Shown: one piece after another, positions 6,441 through 15,129 of the stretch | Layout of the letters: each line of letters opens with the position of its first letter | Numbering within the stretch: the stretch's first letter is position 1 | DNA from: Clostridia bacterium | Lineage (GTDB): Bacteria > Bacillota > Clostridia > Oscillospirales > Acutalibacteraceae | Length of the DNA: 64,000 nt | Assembly: GCA_017428625.1 (NCBI GenBank) | Contig: JAFRQM010000016.1 | Location: forward strand, 1 to 64,000 | Direction of reading: 5' to 3' | Program-made: the position numbers and the translations under genes | The notes under the pieces: generated by a model | Database searches by the model: none | Told to the model about the DNA's origin: nothing | Seen by the model: only the letters and a program-made list of their open reading frames with translations

Positions 6441-7970
6441 TTATTCGCACATTTCGATTTCGATACCGTTTGTCATATACTCAAATGTGATTTTAACAAC
6501 CGTGTTATCCGCGGGAACGGTGAATTTGCTTTTATGACCGTCGCCGGAATACGGAAAACCGTGATTTTTGCACACGCAGGCGGAGAGAGTGCCCCAGGTG
6601 GAAATGCCGAAATCATATTCGCCTGCGAAAGGCATAATAAAACTCAATGAATATTTGCCGTCCCCTGCATAATACATTCTGGTTATTTCGCTGTTGGAGT
6701 CATTTGCCGTTGCGCCGACATAAGGCTGAAAACTGCCGTAAAGCACAACCTTTTCGGGCAGGCGCACCCCCGTTGCCGGGTCGTCAACATCTCTGCCTCC
6801 GAAATCGAGAATATCGGCGGGGTTCGCGTAACGGCGGTATTTTCCGTAGCCATCTTTAAGCAGACGGGCCGCCTCATCTTCCTGCGAGAAGCCTCCGGGG
6901 CAGTTTTCCGATTTATTGTTAAGTTTATAGAACGGGAAGCCGCCGATTTCCTCACCGCTGTGAAGCGGTCTGCGAAGCGGAAAAGCGAAATAAGCGTCGG
7001 GATTGTTTACCGCGGTCCATTTAAAGGTATAATCGAGGAAGGTGTTTCTGTATTCCTCATCACGCGTGGCAAACCAGGCTATCTGGTCATAGCCCCACCA
7101 CTGCGCCCATGCGCGCTGTTCATAAGACAGAGTTTCGTGCGCGCGAACATCTTTGCCGCCCCAGTTGTCATACTCATATAAAAACGGCAAAGCCTTTTCG
7201 TAAACGCCCTCGGGAGATATTCCGCCGCCCGACTTGCCCTCGCGCACAAGTACGATTTTTTCACCCTCACGGTCAAGCACGGGGTAACGGGTAAGCGGCA
7301 TAGCATTGTAATCAAGCAGGCTTTTGCCGTTGACAACAAGCGAGTGCGAGTGGGCGTCAAAAATGACCTTGTGCCTTCTCGCGTGCGTTTTGCCGTATTG
7401 GCGCAGCATCTCTATTACCCTGCCTATACACTGGTAATCTCTGTCAAGGGCTGTGTAAAGATGAATCTGCCCCATGTGAAAAGCCTCATAACCGCAGTCA
7501 ATATATCTCGCGCCTCTGTAAAAAAAACACATCTGCGTTTCCTGCCGTGAAATGTCGGGCATACAGTCCCATGTGTCGGAACCTTTCGGGAAAAGGCAGG
7601 CGCCGTAGTCAAAAAATCTGTCTTCAAAAGGCAGGCCGAACGCGTCAAACACAAACCGGGGGACCTTTACGCACTCAACATCCTCACGGTAAAGCGCCTC
7701 AAAAATGCACGCCTGCAAAATAATCTCCGGATCTGCCCCGTGTATTTTTTCAGCCGCCGCGCGCGAGCGTTCAAAATGCTCTTCCTCCGGCATTTCGCCT
7801 TTCCATATTCCCGACGCCCTGCCGAGAAATTTAATGCCGGCTTTGAGCATAACTCTTATGTCATCATCGAGAGTGTCACTCATATAAATCCACTGTGCCG
7901 TAGCCGCGTGCGACAGATAGTATTCAAGAACTTTTCTCGGCATTGAGCCGTCAAAATAGCCTTCGCTCAT
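6441..7970 (-). CDS. uncharacterised protein of the sugar cluster, 509 residues
   Basis: I do not recognise this family. Start 7970 is chosen because GAGG lies 6 bases upstream and the gene then begins one base after the kinase stop; the longer in-frame starts have no ribosome-binding site. There is no signal peptide or membrane segment, so it is cytosolic. The first ~350 residues have the look of a TIM-barrel glycosidase: alternating strand/helix, many Trp/Tyr, and acidic residues after strands (ARYIDCGYEAFHMGQ, KVIFDAHSHS). The last ~120 residues look like a beta-sandwich, as in ligand-binding modules. Third gene of an operon with GH4 and a sugar kinase, so a role in intracellular glycoside breakdown is inferred. 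Confidence 0.6.
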   Translation of the reverse strand: MSEGYFDGSMPRKVLEYYLSHAATAQWIYMSDTLDDDIRVMLKAGIKFLGRASGIWKGEMPEEEHFERSRAAAEKIHGADPEIILQACIFEALYREDVECVKVPRFVFDAFGLPFEDRFFDYGACLFPKGSDTWDCMPDISRQETQMCFFYRGARYIDCGYEAFHMGQIHLYTALDRDYQCIGRVIEMLRQYGKTHARRHKVIFDAHSHSLVVNGKSLLDYNAMPLTRYPVLDREGEKIVLVREGKSGGGISPEGVYEKALPFLYEYDNWGGKDVRAHETLSYEQRAWAQWWGYDQIAWFATRDEEYRNTFLDYTFKWTAVNNPDAYFAFPLRRPLHSGEEIGGFPFYKLNNKSENCPGGFSQEDEAARLLKDGYGKYRRYANPADILDFGGRDVDDPATGVRLPEKVVLYGSFQPYVGATANDSNSEITRMYYAGDGKYSLSFIMPFAGEYDFGISTWGTLSACVCKNHGFPYSGDGHKSKFTVPADNTVVKITFEYMTNGIEIEMCE

Positions 7971-7971
7971 T

Positions 7972-8883
7972 TCAAACCTCATCATATTTATTTTTGTATT
8001 CAAGCAGTTCTTTTTCGGTAACATAGCCCGAAAGCGCGCCCGCTTTTGTTACAGCCTTGCCCCCCGTAACATTACCGAAGGCAACGCAATCTCTCAAAGA
8101 ATAATCATAATAAAGCCCGTAGCAGAAGCCCGCAAGGAAGGCGTCGCCCGCCCCTGTTGAATCAACATTGACAAACTCATCAATGCTCTTTTTGAAAAAC
8201 AAACCGTTTTCATCAATGCCGAGACAGCCGTCTTTATCAACCTTGACAACAACATTTTTAAAATATTTTCGCAAGGCGTAAGCCGCGTTTTCGGCGTTTG
8301 AACAGCCTGTGATTTTAAGCGCCTCTTTCTGATTTGGCGTGTAATAATCGGCGATTTCGAGAAGGTCGCCGTATTTTTCAAAGCTCAGCTCGTCATCCCA
8401 GCCCGTGTCAAGCACGCTTACTGTGCCCTCATCTTTGAGCTTTTTATAAACTTCCGTAAATCCGCCCGGCGACATAAGGCAGATTTTCGCGCCGCTCGCG
8501 AGGTTGTAAAACTCTTCGCGGGCTTTGTCATCCGGCTCGAATGTGCCCTTGCCGTAGCTTACAAAGCTCCTGTCGCTTTTAAGAATTATCGCGCTTGTAA
8601 TGTTCAGCGGAATATCGCTGCCGTGATATAGATTGAGGGGTGTTACACCGTTTTTTTCATATTCGTTCTTCGCGAACTCCGAAAACATATCGCTGCCCAG
8701 TTCTGTGGCGATTTTTGTTTTTATGCCGAGCCTGCCGAGGTTGATGAGGGTTGCGGGCAGACCTCCGCCCAACTGAAGGGAGAATCTGTCGGTAAACACC
8801 TCTTCGCCGGGTTCGGGAATTTTCGGCATATTCTGATAAAGAAGGTCAACATTGGTTGACCCCGCGCCTGCTATAAAGCTCAT
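7972..8883 (-). CDS. PfkB-family carbohydrate kinase
   Basis: A 303-residue ribokinase-fold kinase. The N-terminal GG motif (LQLGGGLPATLINLGRLG) binds the sugar, and the C-terminal DSTGAGDAFLAGF supplies the catalytic Asp and anion hole. It phosphorylates a sugar or nucleoside with ATP in the cytosol. Coupled by an ATGA overlap to the upstream GH4 gene, it probably phosphorylates the monosaccharide released by that enzyme. The exact substrate cannot be read from sequence. Confidence 0.88.
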   Translation of the reverse strand: MSFIAGAGSTNVDLLYQNMPKIPEPGEEVFTDRFSLQLGGGLPATLINLGRLGIKTKIATELGSDMFSEFAKNEYEKNGVTPLNLYHGSDIPLNITSAIILKSDRSFVSYGKGTFEPDDKAREEFYNLASGAKICLMSPGGFTEVYKKLKDEGTVSVLDTGWDDELSFEKYGDLLEIADYYTPNQKEALKITGCSNAENAAYALRKYFKNVVVKVDKDGCLGIDENGLFFKKSIDEFVNVDSTGAGDAFLAGFCYGLYYDYSLRDCVAFGNVTGGKAVTKAGALSGYVTEKELLEYKNKYDEV

Positions 8884-10244
8884 TTCCAGCCCTCCGTATA
8901 ATCCCTGTTGTGTTCAAGATAAGCGTCAACAAGCTCATTTGCAAGGGAGTAACTCGCGACAAGCGGATGCAAGGTGAGTGCCTCCACCGCCATTGTTCTT
9001 GACTTTTCTCTGATAGCCTGACTTGCGAGGCGTTCGTATATTTTCACCCTGCGAATAAGCTCAAGGTTCTGTTCATCCACCTCGCCGAAATAATGCGGAT
9101 ATGCCTCACCGTCTTTTATATCACAGGTGATTTCGACAACATCGCTGTCTTTAAGCCCCGCAATCGCGCCGTTGTTCGGCACGCACAAAATCATTTGATC
9201 GGTGCCGCCGCTTTGTGAAATGCGGATGAAATCGAGCGCCACTCCCGCATAGCCGCCGTCGTCTTTTTCAAAAATGTCAAAGTGCCATTTTGTTTGCCTT
9301 TTTACGCCTGACTCAGCCGCCATATAATTGTTTTCGCGCTCGCCGTACCAATGCTCAAAAACGGCAAGGGCTTTGTCAAAATCACGCTCAATGTCAATGA
9401 GTTCAAGTTCGGCGGTCATTTTTTTGTTGATTTCGGCTATCTGCTCACCGCGGGTCTGAGGGGCGTTCAGAATGTTTGCCACCGCCTTTTCGCGGTAATA
9501 GAAATAATACAGATACTCATTTAATATCGCGTTTCTTTCAAGCAGAAGCGATTTGTCAAAATAGCGCAGGTCGGTGTCGGTATATGCCTTTTCGTTATTG
9601 ATAATATCGTAAAGAACCTCTTTGCCGTCAATTTTTACGCTTTTGAAATATGACAGATGGTTGAGCCCGTAAACCTCGCCCTTCGCGCTGCGCTCTTCAG
9701 AGCCGAAAAGCTTTTCAAAGGTTCTCAGCATACCGGACGGGGCGTCGCAGATTCCATAGGTGAAATCATAGCCCATATCACGCAGCGTTTGTGAAACAAC
9801 ACCTGCCGGGTTTGTGAAATTGAATACCTTACACCCCGGTTTCGCGTATTTTTTTACCGTTTCGCAATATTTCGCAAGAGCGTCAACGCTGCGCATAGCG
9901 AACGAGAAGCCTGCCGCTCCGGTAGTCTCCTGCCCGAGAACGCCCCTTGACAGGGCTATGCGCTCATCTTTAACGCGCATTTCATCCTCACCGGCGCGGA
10001 TTGTGGTAATAACATAGTCGGCGTCTTTAACCGCCTGCACCGCATCCGTTGTAAGCGAAAACCTGACATCCGCGTTGATTTTTGCGGCGACAGTTTTTGC
10101 CATAGAGCCGTAAATGTTAAGTTTTTTCTCATTTATATCCATAAACACAAGCTCGTCTATGCCGAGAGCGCCTGCCTTCTGAACTATGCTTTTTGCAAGG
10201 AACATTGAACGAACTCCGCCTCCGCCGATGACAGCGAGTTTCAT
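8880..10244 (-). CDS. GH4 glycosidase, 6-phospho-beta-glucosidase-like
   Basis: A 454-residue GH4 enzyme. GH4 proteins use NAD+ and a divalent metal and cleave by oxidation/elimination rather than acid/base hydrolysis. The N-terminal Rossmann motif is LAVIGGGGVRS. Metal/substrate motifs are NFTNPAG, GICDAPSGM (the Cys ligand) and GLNHLSYF (the His ligand). ATG 10244 follows AAAGGG; a TTG at 10262 is less likely. It heads the leftward operon GH4-kinase-unknown from its own promoter. Whether the substrate is phosphorylated is uncertain, because no PTS gene is nearby and the operon has its own kinase. Confidence 0.85.
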   Translation of the reverse strand: MKLAVIGGGGVRSMFLAKSIVQKAGALGIDELVFMDINEKKLNIYGSMAKTVAAKINADVRFSLTTDAVQAVKDADYVITTIRAGEDEMRVKDERIALSRGVLGQETTGAAGFSFAMRSVDALAKYCETVKKYAKPGCKVFNFTNPAGVVSQTLRDMGYDFTYGICDAPSGMLRTFEKLFGSEERSAKGEVYGLNHLSYFKSVKIDGKEVLYDIINNEKAYTDTDLRYFDKSLLLERNAILNEYLYYFYYREKAVANILNAPQTRGEQIAEINKKMTAELELIDIERDFDKALAVFEHWYGERENNYMAAESGVKRQTKWHFDIFEKDDGGYAGVALDFIRISQSGGTDQMILCVPNNGAIAGLKDSDVVEITCDIKDGEAYPHYFGEVDEQNLELIRRVKIYERLASQAIREKSRTMAVEALTLHPLVASYSLANELVDAYLEHNRDYTEGWK

Positions 10245-10276
10245 ATAATCACCCTTTCTCAATTACTGACAGATTT

Positions 10277-10366
10277 ATAATACAATAACGGCAAAAATAA
10301 TTCAACGGAAATCGGTTTGTTTTTCTTTTTATTTTTGTTGAAAAATCTTATTTCTTTTTATATAAT
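10277..10366. promoter_or_regulatory. divergent promoters of the sugar cluster
   Basis: Leftward: -35 TTGAAT (minus strand, 10300-10305), 17 bp, -10 TATTAT (10277-10282). Rightward: TTGAAA 10338-10343, 17 bp, TATAAT 10361-10366. The ~30 bp between the two -35 boxes could hold a shared operator, but no regulator gene is adjacent and no clear palindrome is present. Confidence 0.7.
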
Positions 10367-10397
10367 AAAAATATCATTTATAATTGGAGGAGTGTTT

Positions 10398-11486
10398 ATG
10401 TCGTTTGCACTTGAAAAATATCACGCACCGGATTTTGACAGAGAGATGTTCGTAAACTCCCCCGATGCGTCAGTCATTTCCGCACCCAAAGACGGAGTGG
10501 CGCCCGACAGTTACCACGCCATGAGCATTTTCCCCGAGTATTTCAAAATCAACGGCAAATGGCTTCTCGCGCGCGAAAGCAGAATGGACTGTGTGCCTGT
10601 TTATGAAAACGGAAATATTCTTGTAAAAGAGTTCCGTCATTTAAAAGCGGGAGACCCGGTTGTATGCGGAAGAACGGAGAACTGCGAGGAAGGCATTTTT
10701 GTTCACACAGGCGGATTTGACGATGAGGAAACACCGGCGGAAACTTTCGCGTTTCGTCAGGGTCATTCGAGAGAAAGCTCTTTCTCTCGCGATTATGACG
10801 AACTTTACAAAATTCTCAGATATGACCGTGAGAACGGCAAAATAGTCTGGGTTATGGGTCCGGCGTTCTCATTTGACCATGACGCGAGAGACGCTTTTTC
10901 ACGCGTTATTGCGGGCGGATATGTTCACGCGGTGCTGGCGGGCAACGCCCTTGCGACGCACGATCTTGAAGGCGCCTATTTGCGAACCGCTCTCGGTCAG
11001 AACATCTATACTCAGAAAAATCAGCCTAACGGTCATTACAACCACCTTGACACAATCAATAAGGTGCGCTACTACGGCTCCGTCGCGGAATTTATAAAAA
11101 ACGAAAACATTGACAACGGCATTATTTACAGTTGCGAAAAATACGGCGTTCCGTATGTGCTTGCGGGCTCGATACGCGACGACGGCCCGCTGCCGCCCGT
11201 TTTCGGCAACGCTTATGAGGCACAGGATGAGATGAGAAATCAAATAAGAGACGCCACAACGGTTATTTGTATGGCCACAACCCTGCACTCAATAGCGGTT
11301 GGCAATATGACCCCTTCATACCGTGTTCTGCCTAACGGCACGGTGAGAAAAATCTATTTTTACTGCGTTGATATTTCGGAGTTCACGGTAAACAAACTGA
11401 CAGACAGGGGTTCGCTCTCATCAAAAGGAATTGTTACAAACGCGCAGGATTTTATTGTAAACATAGCGAACGGGCTCGGTGTTTAA
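10398..11486 (+). CDS. LOR/SDH-domain protein, probable ornithine cyclodeaminase-type (TIGR00300-like)
   Basis: A 362-residue protein whose C-terminal two-thirds reads like the TIGR00300 / LOR-SDH family (archaeal ornithine cyclodeaminase; C-terminal half of cyanobacterial AgrE/ArgZ). Recognisable segments are AGNALATHDLEGA, YVLAGSIRDDGPLPP, TLHSIAVGNMTPS and KLTDRGSLSSKGIVT. That family converts ornithine to proline plus ammonia with bound NAD. The N-terminal ~120 residues would be the LOR/SDH N-domain. GGAGGA lies just before the ATG, and the gene heads the rightward operon with two GH30 enzymes and a transporter, a surprising setting for amino-acid catabolism. Family call is from memory of motifs; substrate is unconfirmed. 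Confidence 0.65.
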   Translation: MSFALEKYHAPDFDREMFVNSPDASVISAPKDGVAPDSYHAMSIFPEYFKINGKWLLARESRMDCVPVYENGNILVKEFRHLKAGDPVVCGRTENCEEGIFVHTGGFDDEETPAETFAFRQGHSRESSFSRDYDELYKILRYDRENGKIVWVMGPAFSFDHDARDAFSRVIAGGYVHAVLAGNALATHDLEGAYLRTALGQNIYTQKNQPNGHYNHLDTINKVRYYGSVAEFIKNENIDNGIIYSCEKYGVPYVLAGSIRDDGPLPPVFGNAYEAQDEMRNQIRDATTVICMATTLHSIAVGNMTPSYRVLPNGTVRKIYFYCVDISEFTVNKLTDRGSLSSKGIVTNAQDFIVNIANGLGV

Positions 11487-11522
11487 AAACAATTCAGGTG
11501 TAAAAACCGAAAGGGTGAAAAT

Positions 11523-12878
11523 ATGAACCGTTTAGTTCTCAACCCCGGAAAGACTTACCAGACATTTGAGAATTTCGGCGTTTCCGCCGCCTGGTGGGCG
11601 CAGGTAATCGGCGGCTGGACCGAGATTGACGAAGAATCCGGTATGCCGAAGAGAGAAAGAATATCTCAAATTCTTTTTGACAAAGAAAAGGGTATAGGCG
11701 TGCGCTGTTACCGCTACAATCTCGGAGGCGGCTCTGCTCAGAGCGGCAACGGAAATATTCCCGAACCCTCGCGCCGCGCCGAAAGTTTTGACACGGACGA
11801 CGGCTATGACTGGAGCAGGGATGAAAACGCCGTGTGGATGCTGAATCAGGCAATCAAAGACGGCGCAGATGAGATTATATTCTTTGTCAACTCCCCTCCC
11901 GAACGATTGACCAAAAACGGCAAGGCGCATCTTGACAAAGCGTTTCGGACAAACCTTGCCCCCGAAAACTACCGCAGTTTCGCGAACTACTGCCTTGACT
12001 GTGTGGAGCATTTCAGAGCAAACGGTGTGCCGGTAAAATATCTTTCGCCTGTTAACGAGCCTGTCTGGAAATGGACAGGCGGTCAGGAAGGCTGCCACTA
12101 CAAACCTTCGCAGGTCAGAAAACTTATGCGGGTTTTTGTTGACGAGATGAACAAGCGCCCCTCACTGAGCGACCTTAAACTTTCCGGCGCGGAGAACGGC
12201 GATATACGCTGGTTCAACAAATCTTACTGCCGGGTAATGCTCGGCGATAAAAAGATAAGAACAAAAACGGATTCGATTGACACACACTCATATTTTCTTA
12301 CTCCGAGTATTCCCGTAGTTTCGCTTTTCATAAAGAACAGAATCGCTTTTATGAAAAGATTCAGAAAATATATGGACAAACGCTTTCCCGGAGTGCCTGT
12401 AAAGACGAGCGAGTGGACACATATGCAGGGCGGCAGAGATTACGGAATGGACTCCGCTCTTGAGCAGACAAAAGTCATAATGGAGGACCTGACTGTTCTC
12501 AATGTTGCTTCCTGGCAGTTGTGGATTGCCGTTTCAAATGTTGATTACTGCGACGGTCTTATTTATGAGAATGATGAACCGCGCACTTTTGAACTGACAA
12601 AAAGATATTACGCTTTCGGCAATTTTTCAAAATTCATTGAAAACGGCAGTGTGCGTTTTGATGTTGACGCGGGTAAAAACCTGAACGCCGTCGGTTTTAC
12701 AAAAGACGGCAGAAGCGTTGTTGTTATCGCGAACCGCAACGGCGAAGATGCCGATATTGAACTGCCGGCGGACACAAAAGAAATATATGTTACAAACGAT
12801 GAGTATTCTCTCACGCAGTTTGAACCCGTCAAAAAATTTACACTCCCCGCAAAAAGCGTCACTACAATAATTATATGA
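11523..12878 (+). CDS. cytosolic GH30 glycoside hydrolase
   Basis: A 451-residue clan GH-A enzyme. The start of the barrel reads FENFGVSAAWWAQ, as in the GH30 beta-1,6-galactanase-like branch. Acid/base Glu is residue 179 (SPVNEPVW) and the nucleophile is Glu 297 (KTSEWTH). The last ~80 residues form the side beta-domain usual in GH30. There is no signal peptide, so it acts on oligosaccharides brought in by the adjacent transporter. GH30 covers beta-glucosidases, xylanases, fucosidases and galactanases, and the exact bond is not readable here. A paralogue with an N-terminal export signal lies at 15130. Confidence 0.85.
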   Translation: MNRLVLNPGKTYQTFENFGVSAAWWAQVIGGWTEIDEESGMPKRERISQILFDKEKGIGVRCYRYNLGGGSAQSGNGNIPEPSRRAESFDTDDGYDWSRDENAVWMLNQAIKDGADEIIFFVNSPPERLTKNGKAHLDKAFRTNLAPENYRSFANYCLDCVEHFRANGVPVKYLSPVNEPVWKWTGGQEGCHYKPSQVRKLMRVFVDEMNKRPSLSDLKLSGAENGDIRWFNKSYCRVMLGDKKIRTKTDSIDTHSYFLTPSIPVVSLFIKNRIAFMKRFRKYMDKRFPGVPVKTSEWTHMQGGRDYGMDSALEQTKVIMEDLTVLNVASWQLWIAVSNVDYCDGLIYENDEPRTFELTKRYYAFGNFSKFIENGSVRFDVDAGKNLNAVGFTKDGRSVVVIANRNGEDADIELPADTKEIYVTNDEYSLTQFEPVKKFTLPAKSVTTIII

Positions 12879-12891
12879 GGATGTGCGTTTT

Positions 12892-15102
12892 GTGATTGAA
12901 AAAATCAAGGGTTATATAAATGAAGTAATCGCTTACTGGCGTGTGCCGGCGACAGGCGACAGCGTTGCTTACAAAGAGTATCTTATGCTCTCGGTCGGCT
13001 GGCTGGGTATGAGGCTTGCGACCGTGTTCGGCATTGCTTTTGCGGTAAACAATCCGTTCACGGCGATGACGCTTCATATGACGCACCGCGACCTGCTTAT
13101 TTTCGGCTATATCTGCACGGCAATCGGCTACGCCATATCGCCGCTCAACGCATATATCATAGACAACCTGCATTCACGCGACGGCAAATACCGTGTGTTT
13201 GTAAAACTCGCCGTGCCTTCGGGAATACTCTCGCTGTTCGCGCTGTTCTTCCCCTATGAGAAAATGGGATATGTTCCCATGGTAATTTCGCTGTTTTTAA
13301 TCGGGCAGATTCAGGGCTATGTTCAGAACTGGTATTCAACCGGTGTGAGCAACCTTGTGTTTGTTATTTCGCCGAACTCGCAGGAGCGAGTCAGGATTAT
13401 GACCGTTTCTTCACTCATACATAATTTTGCGCCGACACTCACAGGGCTTCTTATTCCCGTTCTGAGCGATGTTCTGGCAGACGGCGACCTTTACAACATA
13501 AAAACATACCGTATGATTTACCCCGTGATTATTGTCATCGGCGTAATTATGAGTATGGCTGCTTATTACGGGGTGAGCGAACGCATTGTTGTGCCGAAAT
13601 CGAGAGTTACAAAGGTAGGCCTTATCGACGCTCTCAAAGCCGTTTCAAAAAATAAGCTGTTCTGGATAAAATGCTCTGACAACTGGAACAATTTTATGGA
13701 GGACAGCAAAAATGTGCTTATGCAGTGGCTTTTCTATTACGGAAAAATCGGCTCAATGACCACATACGGTATTATGGAAACCCTCTCTTACAACTCCTCG
13801 ATGTGGGCTATGATTTTTTCACCCTGGCTGATTGACAAACTGGGCAAAAAGGGATTTAAACTCACAAAGAATGTTCTTCAGATTTTTATTACGCTCGGAC
13901 TTGCTCTTACTTACAAAAAAGGGCTTGCGTTTATTTTCATTTTCTTTTTTCTCAACAGATTCTGGGAGACAAGCGAAGTTATCGACCGCGCGATGGAATC
14001 GGATATCCGCGACTATCAGCAATACATCAGCGGAGAGCGCATAGACGGCTCCTTCGGCGTTGTTGACACTTATGTAGGCGGCGCGGTAGGTGCTGTAACA
14101 AACCTGTTTGTGCCTTGGGTTTATAAGCGCAACGGATTTGACGGCACCGATTACACTGTTCTCAATGTCTATAACGAAAACGGCACTTTCAACAGCGGAA
14201 ATGTGCTCTACACTCTGCTTGACAAACTGCTGAAAATCTCGCTTGTCGGCGCGATAATAGATGTTTTGCCGTGGTTCCTTTATGATTTGACCGAAACAGA
14301 TCAAAAAGCCGTTGTCAGAGTGGTTCGTCTGCGAAGCGCCGTTGAGGACAAAAAGGCGGGGCTTCTTGAAGACGAAGTTTACTGTGAGGCGTGTGAAGCG
14401 CTCAACGGTATGAACAAATATATTGACAAAGAAAAACTGAATAAAATAAAAGAAGATTCGACACTCGGCAAAAAAGAAATCAAGGCGAAGAACAAAGAAA
14501 TAAAGCATCACAATGAGGAGATTGAAATTGCGGAATTTCTCAGGCGGGAACTCAACCGTTACGGAACATCTTTCGGCACAGAATTAATAAAACTCTGCCG
14601 TCTTATGGCCGAAAGTCAGGCAGGCAGCACCGAAACCGATTTTGAAAAAACAGCGGTTTCTCTGCCTCAGGGCGAGTGCAAAGAGGAAAGAACGCTGAGG
14701 TCTGACGCTATCGGTATGGCGAGGGCTGTGAAACGAAGCGCAAAAGAGATTGAAAAGCACCCCGAAAGCGCGGTTGAGGAAATATCAGCCGATGATTACG
14801 AAAACCTTTTTAACCTGCCCGAGGAAACAAAAGAACAGCGCGCCGAAAAGCGTATGCTGATAAAAGACGCTAACCGCAGGCGCAACCGCTACGGCAAGGT
14901 TATGAAACCGTATATCTGGGCGCAAAGGCAGGTTATGTTGGCGGACGCTTATGAAAACATTGACTTGTTTACGGCGGATTACCCTCAGGCAAAACAGCGC
15001 CTTGACGAAAAGCGCCTGCAGGAGAAAAAAGCCGCCGATGAAGCGGCGGCAAAACGCAGGAGCGAGGCTCAGGCGAGACGGCTTAAAAAACAGGCAAAAT
15101 AA
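12892..15102 (+). CDS. MFS-type sugar transporter with long cytosolic tail
   Basis: About 736 residues. The first ~465 hold around twelve membrane segments and resemble glycoside-pentoside-hexuronide/MFS transporters. The remaining ~270 residues are soluble, charged and mostly helical, with coiled-coil stretches and a Lys/Arg/Ala-rich end. The family is normally 450-500 residues, so the tail is an unusual addition. The start is ambiguous: GTG at 12892 has GAGG 11 bases upstream, while GTG at 12883 sits too close to it. Placed between two GH30 genes, it probably imports the glycan fragments they act on. Confidence 0.8.
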   Translation: MIEKIKGYINEVIAYWRVPATGDSVAYKEYLMLSVGWLGMRLATVFGIAFAVNNPFTAMTLHMTHRDLLIFGYICTAIGYAISPLNAYIIDNLHSRDGKYRVFVKLAVPSGILSLFALFFPYEKMGYVPMVISLFLIGQIQGYVQNWYSTGVSNLVFVISPNSQERVRIMTVSSLIHNFAPTLTGLLIPVLSDVLADGDLYNIKTYRMIYPVIIVIGVIMSMAAYYGVSERIVVPKSRVTKVGLIDALKAVSKNKLFWIKCSDNWNNFMEDSKNVLMQWLFYYGKIGSMTTYGIMETLSYNSSMWAMIFSPWLIDKLGKKGFKLTKNVLQIFITLGLALTYKKGLAFIFIFFFLNRFWETSEVIDRAMESDIRDYQQYISGERIDGSFGVVDTYVGGAVGAVTNLFVPWVYKRNGFDGTDYTVLNVYNENGTFNSGNVLYTLLDKLLKISLVGAIIDVLPWFLYDLTETDQKAVVRVVRLRSAVEDKKAGLLEDEVYCEACEALNGMNKYIDKEKLNKIKEDSTLGKKEIKAKNKEIKHHNEEIEIAEFLRRELNRYGTSFGTELIKLCRLMAESQAGSTETDFEKTAVSLPQGECKEERTLRSDAIGMARAVKRSAKEIEKHPESAVEEISADDYENLFNLPEETKEQRAEKRMLIKDANRRRNRYGKVMKPYIWAQRQVMLADAYENIDLFTADYPQAKQRLDEKRLQEKKAADEAAAKRRSEAQARRLKKQAK

Positions 15103-15129
15103 AACAATTATTACGACGGAGTGACTGCA

